Below are positions 22,329 to 29,913 of a DNA stretch of 32,086 bases, one piece after another. This stretch comes from Salipaludibacillus sp. CUR1. GTDB taxonomy: Bacteria > Bacillota > Bacilli > Bacillales > Salisediminibacteriaceae. Position 1 is the stretch's first letter, and the number at the start of each line of letters is the position of its first letter. The DNA lies in contig NZ_JAIWPE010000019.1 in NCBI RefSeq assembly GCF_021028955.1, forward strand, positions 1-32,086. The letters are read 5' to 3'. The translations under genes were made by a program, and so were the position numbers. The notes beneath the pieces were generated by a model that was given only the letters and a program-made list of their open reading frames with translations, had not been told where the DNA came from and searched no databases.

Positions 22329-25300
22329 TTACTGGTCCGCTACGCTAACTTCAACACTGTCGACAAACAGGTGGTCGCCGCTTGTGTTACGCATTGAAAT
22401 GATAAGCTCTGCTTCACCGTCACCAGGTGTTTCGTACTCCCAAGTGACCTGCTGCCATTCGTCGCTCTCCACAATGGTGTAAGCAGAATAGTTGCTGTAA
22501 TTGTTGCCGTGATAACCAGGAGCGTACATGGCGTTTCTAATCTCGCCGTTGCCTTTCACCCAGAAACTCACTTCGTAAGTCACGCCCGCTTCCATCGCAT
22601 AAGCTTCAGATGTAAACCGGTTATGCGAGGTACTTGTATTCACGAGCTGAACGGAGGAATCGCCTTCGTAAGCCTGGTCAGACTGATTGACTCTTGACTG
22701 GGCAATATTTGAAGACTGGCCAAACCAATTGACAGGCAGTCCATCAGCCCAGTTTTCAAATGAGCCATTAGCTAACTCTTCAAATGGTTCCGCTGTAGAC
22801 TGAACGATGACTGTCAACGTTTTTGTTGCGGTATTGCCGGAAGAGTCAGAGACTCTGTAACGGACCTCATACGTGCCGGCACGGGAAGTATCGACATTAT
22901 TAGTGACTTCCACCTGTTCAGTCAAATCACCATCTACATCATCTATCGCAGTTACAGCAGGTACTTCAAATTCGTCGCCGGCCTGCAAATAAACAGTAGG
23001 GTCTTCATTCAAAGCTTCGTCTGTAAATTCGATCACAGGAGGGGTCACATCTCCCATATCATAATCAGGGTCAATATCCGGAACTTCAAGCTGCACGACC
23101 ATCGGGTCATGATCGCTGGCACGGCCGTGGGCTTCCATGAAACCTGAGTTAATATTCATTATATCCGCTTCCAGTCCTTCTGTCAGATGGCCAGAAACGA
23201 GAATGGAATCCAGGGACTGGGAGCTGCCGTTATAATTATACGTATACTGCTGTTCTCTCGGAAGTTCATAAATACTGTTATACATCATCCCGTCACCTTC
23301 AAGGATTTGTACAGGAGGAGACCAAGGGAAATCATTGAAATCTCCTAAAATAACTACGTTAGCTTCTTCCTGATAGCTTTTCAGTTCGCTCACAAAATCA
23401 TGAATGACTGTTGCAATGTCTTCACGCTGATCACGGCTTCCCTGAACCGGAGGCTGTTCCATCCCGAACGGTGCCGTATCTCCGCGTTTGGAGTTCCAGT
23501 GGTTTCCGATGACATAGACGGATTCACCTTTAAAAATAAACTCAGTCATTAACGGTTTCCGTGAGTTTTCAAACGCCTCATTCATAGGATCAATTAAACC
23601 TGACACATAGTTTAATTCCCCGTTTTCATCGAATGCCAGTGCGTCTTTCGGACCGCCAATCTCGCCATCTGCTAAATGCACGCGGTCAGTGCGGTAAATA
23701 TGCCCGACACGGATATTTCCGCCCGGAATTCCGCCATCCTGTCCGTCCACAGGTGCCACATCGGTGTAAGCGTATTGCGGGCCGCCAAGCTCAGCAATTC
23801 TATCAATTAACGTCTCATAGCTTTCGCTGGCGTCCGTATCGCCGCTGTCCGTCGTTCCGTCGCTTGCCATCACTTCAACAAGCGTAATAATGTCCGGAGC
23901 ATTCAGTTCATTTGCCATAGAGTTGGCAAGCCGTTCTGTTTTTTCAGCAGGTACGCCGGGATAATAGTTCTCTACATTATAAGTAGCAACCGTCAGTTTA
24001 TCTTCAGCAAATTCAATCGTTGTTTCGTCCCGCCGTTCTGCTCCGCCGTCATTAAGTTCAGGCAGGCCATCTACAGGCTGAATTTTAAAATTGCCGTAAT
24101 TATAGCCCACGACACCTTCAATGCTGTCTTCAAAGTAGTCGCCCGTTTTTGCTATCGTTCCACGGGGCACGTTAACAAACATAATTTCCGGGTTAAGCTC
24201 TTTCTCTGTTAAATAAACCCCGCCGTCCGGAGTCCGGTTTTCCAGATCCCATTCTTCAGAAATGACGGTAATTTCATCGTATTTTTGCGGACCGGTAAGA
24301 GTGACCTGGCCCGGAATTTCAACGAGCATTCCTTCAAGGCTCTCATAAAAATCAAGCGCGTTTGCTGTTGCATCAAATGTATCCGGATCATAAATGTCGT
24401 ATTCATCCGGATCGGCCAGAAGCACACTTGGAATATCGCGGTCGACTCCAATGACTACCGGATCAGGCAGCTCATTGCCGCTTGAATCGACTTCCAGTGA
24501 CGAGCCGACAATCTGTGTCGTCGTTAAATCATTATTCCCGTCAAAACCTTGTTCTTCATATTCCACAACCCGGCCGTCAACAAGCACCATGTCACCTGCC
24601 GTGACCCCGTGATTCGGCTTATAAACGAAAATCCCTTCAGATGTATTGACATCGCCGTCAGATTCTTCGCTCTGCATGTAGAATCCGTTGCCTTGTGTGT
24701 AAGTGACAATACCCGGAACTTCCCGGACGGCCATATCTTCGTAAGGTGAAATATGGGATGCCCCTTGAATGTCATAAATTTCAAGGCTTCCTGCTTCTGC
24801 CAGTACCCTATACTCATACGTACGCACAGGGCTGTCAGTTAAACCGTCTTTCACTGCAAAAGCTTTAATAGTCATGTCTTCAGTAATTTCAATTGGACCG
24901 TCGTACAAATTGCTTTCCGCAGTCGGATCTGACCCATCTGTCGTGTAATAAATGACCGCATCGTCGGTAAACGTGCTTAAAGTCACTTTAGTGCCCGCCT
25001 CTACTGCTGAAGACCCCGGTGCCGCCTGAACCGGCTGCACAACAGTGGCGTCTTCAATTAAGTCTTCATCAAAGCGTGGCATGAGTTTATGTTCGTAAAA
25101 ATGGTAATTCACTACGCCAATCAAATAGTCATACTCAGTCTCTTCCTGAACATCAGCTTCTGAGCCAAGTACAATGAATTCCCCTTCGCTGTCCTCAGCG
25201 ATGTAATCATTGAAGTCTCTTAATTCATTCACAGTGGCTTCTTCCACCATGACGAGCTGAGCTTCAATATTTTTACCGCTCTCTTCGGAAAAATCAGTTG

Positions 25301-26069
25301 AGTCCACCAGTTTAGGTTCAACCATTCCTGCATTTTCCTGAACCATTTCAGAATCCCCTGAAGCAATCAGCAGCTGAAGCATGTCACGGAAATGGTCCAG
25401 CTCTCCTGTCACTTCAATCATGTCACCGATCGTGTAGAGGTCTCCTAAACCAGGACCTCTTAATAACAGGCCGGCAGTGTCATCCTGGATATACATATTC
25501 GTTTGGCCGCCTGCTTCAAAATGAGCAGTTACCGTGCCGCGGACAGTATGAGTCGTACCGAGGTCAGAATCGCGCACCTCCTGAATTGTCGAGCCCTCAA
25601 ACTCCTCTTCTTCCGTGTAGTCAAAGGCTGCCTCTACATCATTCACAGTCAATGTGCCGCTCAGGCCATCAAGGTCGTCATTAAGATGCTCCACGGTAAC
25701 GTGGGACCTGTCTTCAGAGGAAACCTCGTAACCTGTTAAATCAGGAACAATAACTGTTTTATCAGCCAGTTCCACTTCTACTTCCACCATTCTGTCAATC
25801 CCCAGCCCTTTAGGGTACGTTTTATCAAAATCGATTAAAAAGCTGGTAGAATCAATGATTGTCACATCTTCCACAGACCTTTTCGGCCCACGGGGCGCTT
25901 GTGCACTATTACTTTGTTCCCTTTCTTCAACAACCGTGCCTTCTGTCTGCCCATTTCCGTTTCCCTGGTTTGCTTCAGCAGGCATTGCCGGCGCAAAGGT
26001 GGCAGCTGTCAAGATGACCGCCATTAATGCTGCAAATAACGAACGGGTTCTTCTCGATCGACCTTTCAT
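22329..26069 (-). CDS. Large secreted multidomain nuclease (ExeM/NucH-like, EEP fold)
   Basis: A 1246-residue exported enzyme that should degrade extracellular nucleic acid. Order: signal peptide 1-33; Gly/Asn linker; a novel domain at about 57-157 shared with the 5'-nucleotidase; an OB-fold near 160-240; a chitobiase-C-terminal-like Ig domain near 345-422; further OB/lamin-tail-like sequence 425-670; the endonuclease/exonuclease/phosphatase domain 690-1000; a DUF5011-type Ig domain 1010-1092; and a carbohydrate-binding-like beta-sandwich 1097-1246. EEP catalytic residues are present: Asn698 (TYNVEN), Glu732, His857 (GNHWNS), Asp910/Asn912 (GDFND) and Asp986-His987 (SDHDP). There is no LPXTG or S-layer anchor. 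The start ATG 26069 has AAGGAGGAG upstream. Specificity for DNA or RNA is not determinable here. Confidence 0.9.
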   Translation of the reverse strand: MKGRSRRTRSLFAALMAVILTAATFAPAMPAEANQGNGNGQTEGTVVEEREQSNSAQAPRGPKRSVEDVTIIDSTSFLIDFDKTYPKGLGIDRMVEVEVELADKTVIVPDLTGYEVSSEDRSHVTVEHLNDDLDGLSGTLTVNDVEAAFDYTEEEEFEGSTIQEVRDSDLGTTHTVRGTVTAHFEAGGQTNMYIQDDTAGLLLRGPGLGDLYTIGDMIEVTGELDHFRDMLQLLIASGDSEMVQENAGMVEPKLVDSTDFSEESGKNIEAQLVMVEEATVNELRDFNDYIAEDSEGEFIVLGSEADVQEETEYDYLIGVVNYHFYEHKLMPRFDEDLIEDATVVQPVQAAPGSSAVEAGTKVTLSTFTDDAVIYYTTDGSDPTAESNLYDGPIEITEDMTIKAFAVKDGLTDSPVRTYEYRVLAEAGSLEIYDIQGASHISPYEDMAVREVPGIVTYTQGNGFYMQSEESDGDVNTSEGIFVYKPNHGVTAGDMVLVDGRVVEYEEQGFDGNNDLTTTQIVGSSLEVDSSGNELPDPVVIGVDRDIPSVLLADPDEYDIYDPDTFDATANALDFYESLEGMLVEIPGQVTLTGPQKYDEITVISEEWDLENRTPDGGVYLTEKELNPEIMFVNVPRGTIAKTGDYFEDSIEGVVGYNYGNFKIQPVDGLPELNDGGAERRDETTIEFAEDKLTVATYNVENYYPGVPAEKTERLANSMANELNAPDIITLVEVMASDGTTDSGDTDASESYETLIDRIAELGGPQYAYTDVAPVDGQDGGIPGGNIRVGHIYRTDRVHLADGEIGGPKDALAFDENGELNYVSGLIDPMNEAFENSRKPLMTEFIFKGESVYVIGNHWNSKRGDTAPFGMEQPPVQGSRDQREDIATVIHDFVSELKSYQEEANVVILGDFNDFPWSPPVQILEGDGMMYNSIYELPREQQYTYNYNGSSQSLDSILVSGHLTEGLEADIMNINSGFMEAHGRASDHDPMVVQLEVPDIDPDYDMGDVTPPVIEFTDEALNEDPTVYLQAGDEFEVPAVTAIDDVDGDLTEQVEVTNNVDTSRAGTYEVRYRVSDSSGNTATKTLTVIVQSTAEPFEELANGSFENWADGLPVNWFGQSSNIAQSRVNQSDQAYEGDSSVQLVNTSTSHNRFTSEAYAMEAGVTYEVSFWVKGNGEIRNAMYAPGYHGNNYSNYSAYTIVESDEWQQVTWEYETPGDGEAELIISMRNTSGDHLFVDSVEVSVADQ

Positions 26070-26123
26070 ACCATCATCTCCTCCTTAAATAATATGTAAT
26101 GTCTCTCGGAGTCTGGCATTTAA

Positions 26124-26137
26124 TGAGAGCGCTTTCA
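26124..26137 (-). promoter_or_regulatory. Perfect cre (CcpA) box at the nuclease promoter
   Basis: On the minus strand it is TGAAAGCGCTCTCA, matching all fixed positions of TGWNANCGNTNWCA; the plus strand matches as well. Its first T is the last base of the -10. CcpA bound here would block initiation when preferred sugars are present. Confidence 0.8.
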
Positions 26138-26165
26138 TTATAATCTGTTTTACGGAGTGACGTAA
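26137..26165 (-). promoter_or_regulatory. Nuclease gene promoter
   Basis: On the minus strand TTACGT (26160-26165), a 17-nt spacer, and a perfect TATAAT (26137-26142). The start would be near 26130, leaving a leader of about 60 nt. CAGTTTACG at the -35, the 18-nt distance from it to the -10, and the fused cre are repeated at the 5'-nucleotidase promoter. Confidence 0.65.
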
Positions 26166-26465
26166 ACTGATGTCTGACAACCTCGCATCTATTCTCATAG
26201 GATAGATGACCTTCTTTCTTGTTATTGCCTCTTTCACTTCTTATTCCATATTTAAAAATTACTAAGTAACCTTCCCCCGTTTGAAAGACCAAGAGAAATC
26301 AGGTCAATTTAAGGTCTCTTTTTATGGTAAATTAACCCATTATCTTAAGAAAACCAAGCTGTTTTTGTAAAAAATTTAAACTATTTGTAAACATATGAGT
26401 AAATAGACATATTTTTTCGACAAATCTTCTTACCAATGAAAATAATGGTAAAAAAGGCTTAAAGG
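26166..26465. other. Spacer between nuclease promoter and kinase gene
   Basis: AT-rich DNA with no supported gene. A 72-codon minus frame (26074-26292) runs through the nuclease promoter and cre box and has no ribosome site. I see no further repeat or clear promoter here. Confidence 0.5.
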
Positions 26466-26495
26466 AAAAACCTGGGGGGACAGACCCCCCAGGTT
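26466..26495 (-). terminator. GGGGGG-ACAGA-CCCCCC hairpin terminator, copy D
   Basis: A perfect 11-bp inverted repeat (26469-26479 with 26485-26495) around ACAGA, with T5 on the minus strand. It lies 8 nt after the kinase stop codon. The outer arm AACCT differs from copies A and B, but pairing is kept. Confidence 0.85.
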
Positions 26496-26503
26496 CTGGG
26501 AAT

Positions 26504-28309
26504 TTATTCGGCGGCGGGTAAGGAGAGGAGGAAGCAGGTCCCGTCTGAGGACGTGCTCTCCAGCTGAAGTTTGCCTCCGTGGTTATCCATTATACGCTGA
26601 GCGATCGTGAGGCCTAAGCCTGTACCGCTTTCTTTTGAGGTAAGGAAAGGATCAAAAATCTGCTGCTGAATTTTCTTAGAAATTCCCGGTCCTGTATCTC
26701 TAATATAAATGTTATGATTTCCGTATTCCACAATAGAAGAAATAGTAATAGAACCTTCTCCTCCCATTGCTTCAATGCTGTTTCTAATGAGATTATGAAG
26801 GACCTGTTTCATCTGCTCAGAATCGACATACACTTGAGACGGATAAAGATCGACTTTAAATTCGACTTGGTCGTATCCTGCAGACTGCCTGATTAACGGT
26901 AAAATGTCTTCTACGATTTTTTCAAAATACACTTTTTCCATGACCGGTGCACTTGGTTTTGTAAGCATCAGCATCTCTTCAATGATCGCGTTGATCCGGT
27001 CAAGCTCTTTAAGGAGAAGAGGCAGGTGGAACTGCTTTTTTTGTTCTTCTGACAGAGACTGGTTCATTAAAGACAAAAATCCGTCAATCACCGCTAACGG
27101 GTTTCGTATTTCGTGAGCAGCCCCCGCTGACAGTTCGCCTATAACCGCTAGTTTTTCAGTTTGCTGAATTTTTTTCTCCATCTCTTCGGTTTCGGTTATA
27201 TCAAGAAAATAAAAGATCTTTCCTGTCATTTCCTGGTCCTTGTTAAGGAGCTCAGATTGGGAGACTAATAGAAAGTGCGTGCCGCTGTTCGTGTAAAAAG
27301 GAATTTTGACATTGTGGAAAATGTCCGGTGATGAAAACCTCTCCCAGAATTGTAGATTTTCATTAAAGTCTTTTTTGATTAACGTCTCCATCAGCTTTTT
27401 ATTATCATTGCCGAGAAACTCTTTAGCCGTGTCATTAAGGGACAGATCCCCGGTTTTCTTATTGTAAGTCACAATGCCCAGAGGCAGGGAATTAAGGATC
27501 TGCTCTCTGTAAATCTTATCGTTGACGATTGTATCAAAAGATTCTTTAAGCCTCTTTGACATTTGATTAATGGAGGCAGTCAGCGATTTAAGTTCTACCT
27601 GGTTCCCCTCTTCGATCGTTAAGCCGTACTTCCCTTTCGCAATATGGCCCAGTTTTCTTTCTATATTTTCTACCGGCTCTGTAAGCCCTGCGCTTATTTT
27701 GTAAGACACAGCAATTGCTAAAATGACAGCGACGGTGGTAACAATAATGAGAAGCCTTACAGACTCGCTGATAATTGCTGAAATATGGTCAGACTGGTCT
27801 TCCAGTGAATGAACGACAGTTTCTCTCTGACTACTCAAGGTCTGGTGAAGCTCCTGCACGCCCGGAAGGTATTCCTCTTCTATAAGAGCAGCGGCCGCTT
27901 GAAAGTTGCCATACTCAACTAAACCTCTCACATTATTTGTAACTAGAAAATCCAATAAGTCTATCTCTCTTTTAACAGACGAGAGAGAGTCGGGAACCGG
28001 CCCATGATCTTCCCTCACCTGTTCCTCTGTCTCCTGCTGCCTTTGTTCATAGGTGTCCGCGAAATCACAGCAGAAGTTCGTTTCAACTGCTGTTTCAGCC
28101 ATATATTCCTTCATCCGCAATTCCTGTTCCCAGTAAGAGAGCCAGAAATGTTCAGGGAGACTAGTGTTCTGGACATCATCGCTTACTTGATTAACTTCTT
28201 TAATAGACTGAATAATAACAAATGAAAAACTGGCTAATAAAATCGTAATGATAAGAAGAATGGACAATATTTTACTGCGAAACGTCATGTTTTTAAAGAA
28301 CTTGCCCAT
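26504..28309 (-). CDS. Orphan sensor histidine kinase (KinA-E-like output module)
   Basis: A 601-residue membrane kinase: membrane helix about 13-34, an extracytoplasmic helical sensor region of about 150 residues (35-184) with adjacent Cys80-Cys81, membrane helix about 185-206, HAMP 207-260, a PAS domain about 262-375, HisKA with phospho-acceptor His399 in AHEIRNP, and an HATPase domain with N-box Asn510, DTGPG (538-542) and GTGLGL (562-567). The H-box wording is close to the Bacillus sporulation kinases that feed Spo0F/Spo0A. No response regulator is nearby. The sensor looks like a four-helix bundle rather than the Cache domain of KinD. It lies 28 nt behind the Med-like gene, so the two are almost surely one operon. 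The start ATG 28309 has GAGGGGAAG upstream. Confidence 0.92.
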   Translation of the reverse strand: MGKFFKNMTFRSKILSILLIITILLASFSFVIIQSIKEVNQVSDDVQNTSLPEHFWLSYWEQELRMKEYMAETAVETNFCCDFADTYEQRQQETEEQVREDHGPVPDSLSSVKREIDLLDFLVTNNVRGLVEYGNFQAAAALIEEEYLPGVQELHQTLSSQRETVVHSLEDQSDHISAIISESVRLLIIVTTVAVILAIAVSYKISAGLTEPVENIERKLGHIAKGKYGLTIEEGNQVELKSLTASINQMSKRLKESFDTIVNDKIYREQILNSLPLGIVTYNKKTGDLSLNDTAKEFLGNDNKKLMETLIKKDFNENLQFWERFSSPDIFHNVKIPFYTNSGTHFLLVSQSELLNKDQEMTGKIFYFLDITETEEMEKKIQQTEKLAVIGELSAGAAHEIRNPLAVIDGFLSLMNQSLSEEQKKQFHLPLLLKELDRINAIIEEMLMLTKPSAPVMEKVYFEKIVEDILPLIRQSAGYDQVEFKVDLYPSQVYVDSEQMKQVLHNLIRNSIEAMGGEGSITISSIVEYGNHNIYIRDTGPGISKKIQQQIFDPFLTSKESGTGLGLTIAQRIMDNHGGKLQLESTSSDGTCFLLSLPAAE

Positions 28310-28337
28310 TGCTCTTCCCCTCTCTAAACCTGCGCGA

Positions 28338-29348
28338 CTAAAAAGTCAGCTCTCCTCTGGTATGTCTCTTAAACTCTGATTCAATAAACTCTAATTCTTT
28401 TTTTGTGAACATAGGACCGAACGGAGCAAGTTCAACTACTCCTTCGTTTTCACCAAGAATCGTTACTCCCCCGGGAATTCCTTCTTCACTGAAATAGTCT
28501 TCCAGTATGGCCACGTAGGCTTTTGGGACGTCATTTGTCACACTGGTTAGAACATAATCTCTCGCCATATAAGACTGGTCTTCTATATAACCAATTACAT
28601 AAACGTCTTCTTCTTTTGCCCGTTCAATAATATCACGGTTGAAAGCGTTCCCCTTGGAATAGATCACATCCACCCCTTTTTCAAGGAGTGCATCCATTAC
28701 CCCGACAGCTTCAGCACCATCTTCCCTGCTTGTGACGGATTGACTGAACACCTCTGCTTCAGGTTTATAGTCGTGTATCCCTTGATAAAATTTCGGAGAC
28801 CCTCTTTTTTCATCTTCTATTTCAATAAGAGCAATCCGGCCTGTTTCAGATTTTAAAGCTCCAGCGAGACCTGCAAAATATTCAGCTTTCCCTTTTCCAA
28901 ATGTATAAACCGCCTGGTTAGAATAAGTAGCCGTTCCGTGAATGGTTACAAATTGCACATCAGGATGATGAGGCGCCAAATCTCTGAAGAAGGGAGAAAA
29001 CTCCTGTCCATGACCAATAATTAATTCTGCCCCGCTTTCAATCGCTTCTTTTGCTTTGCCGGCAGCCAGTTCTTCGGAGTGGAGACCGCTGTGTAATACT
29101 GCGTCGACAGGAAACTCATCTTCGATCATCACCTGTCCTTTATAGGCAAGACTCCCCCAGCTTTGATCGCTTACAGAGTCAGAAGTAAGGATTGCCATAA
29201 AAAGATCTCCTTCATCTTCCTTTGGCACGTCTGATTGATCGACGAGTAAAATACCACGTGTCTGATATAACATTATAAAAATAAGAACTGAAGCGACTAA
29301 TAAAGAAATAAGTAATATATATTTAGTCTGCGATTCTGAATAAATCAT
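28338..29348 (-). CDS. Med-like Bmp/PnrA-family protein, membrane-anchored
   Basis: A 336-residue protein with an N-terminal membrane helix (about 10-28) and an extracytoplasmic Bmp-family binding-protein fold. Landmarks are DQSWGSLAYKG, ELIIGHGQEF, HPDVQFVTIHG, a region VDVIYSKGNAFNRDII, VIGYIEDQS and the ending GVVELAPFGPMFTKKEL, all parallel to B. subtilis Med as I recall it. Unlike Med there is no lipobox cysteine; the helix itself is the anchor. The start is ATG 29348 with AGAAGGAGA 8 nt upstream; the longer frame to 29393 has no ribosome site. Bmp/PnrA relatives bind purine nucleosides, and B. subtilis Med is needed for KinD kinase activity. With the kinase gene next door, a ligand-binding partner role is likely but inferred. 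Confidence 0.82.
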   Translation of the reverse strand: MIYSESQTKYILLISLLVASVLIFIMLYQTRGILLVDQSDVPKEDEGDLFMAILTSDSVSDQSWGSLAYKGQVMIEDEFPVDAVLHSGLHSEELAAGKAKEAIESGAELIIGHGQEFSPFFRDLAPHHPDVQFVTIHGTATYSNQAVYTFGKGKAEYFAGLAGALKSETGRIALIEIEDEKRGSPKFYQGIHDYKPEAEVFSQSVTSREDGAEAVGVMDALLEKGVDVIYSKGNAFNRDIIERAKEEDVYVIGYIEDQSYMARDYVLTSVTNDVPKAYVAILEDYFSEEGIPGGVTILGENEGVVELAPFGPMFTKKELEFIESEFKRHTRGELTF

Positions 29349-29801
29349 AATCTGTTCTCCTTCTGAGATGCATAACCTGATTCCTGCTGTCACACCAGGC
29401 CCCTGCCATACGGCAAGAAAGATATAAAAACAATGAGGTTTATGAGTTTAAAACATTTCATTTTTCTGGACAGCTATGTAAATTAGAACTAGCTTTATCT
29501 TACAGAAAAACCTCCCTCAGGTCTATATGTCCTCACTTAACTCTTCAGTCCTTTACCGGTTTATTTGCAATTTTATTAATAGCTGAGAAGAGAATATTAT
29601 TTTTACAGACTAAGGATAATTTACTTTTAATACCATAAAATTGAAACTTTCTTACGTCTGAATTTTTACATAGCAATGGAAATATTCAAATATTTCGACA
29701 AAAAATGACTCCTCAGAAGTTTTCTATCACAAAAATACAAATAAAAACACTTCTCTGTACCTAAGTAAATGTATTCAAAAAAATCACACGCGTGACACCC
29801 C
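29349..29801. other. Divergent spacer between the Med-like gene and the 5'-nucleotidase
   Basis: About 450 nt of AT-rich DNA without a gene or repeat. It must hold the promoter of the med-kinase pair, which I cannot place with confidence. CACGCGTG, an 8-bp palindrome at 29787-29794, lies just upstream of the nucleotidase -35 and could be an additional operator. Confidence 0.5.
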
Positions 29802-29805
29802 CAGT

Positions 29806-29834
29806 TTACGGTGCTGCCAATAAGAAGATATAAT
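29806..29834 (+). promoter_or_regulatory. 5'-nucleotidase gene promoter
   Basis: TTACGG (29806-29811), a 17-nt spacer and a perfect TATAAT (29829-29834). The start would be near 29841, with a leader of about 73 nt. It is the sister of the nuclease promoter: CAGTTTACG, then 18 nt, then TATAAT fused to cre. Confidence 0.65.
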
Positions 29835-29847
29835 GAAAGCGCTCTCC
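29834..29847 (+). promoter_or_regulatory. cre (CcpA) box at the 5'-nucleotidase promoter
   Basis: TGAAAGCGCTCTCC matches the cre consensus except for the last base. Its first T is the final base of the -10, and it spans the predicted start site, as at the nuclease and murQ promoters. Confidence 0.72.
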
Positions 29848-29913
29848 TTATAACGTTTTAAGGGAGCAGAATGTACTAATTCTATTACATATTTCAAAGG
29901 AGGAGAAAGAGGT

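Noticed and set aside
22001-22348. 115-codon plus-strand frame and 67-codon minus frame across the tandem repeat
   Set aside because: The repeat period of 52 bp shifts frame at every unit, there is no ribosome site, and the minus frame runs through the nuclease terminator.
26074-26292. 72-codon minus-strand frame
   Set aside because: It covers the nuclease promoter, cre box and ribosome site and has no initiation signal of its own.
28349-29348. Reading the Med-like protein as a nucleoside ABC importer component
   Set aside because: No permease or ATPase of the nucleoside type is nearby, and it has a membrane-helix anchor and a linked kinase, so a sensory role fits better.
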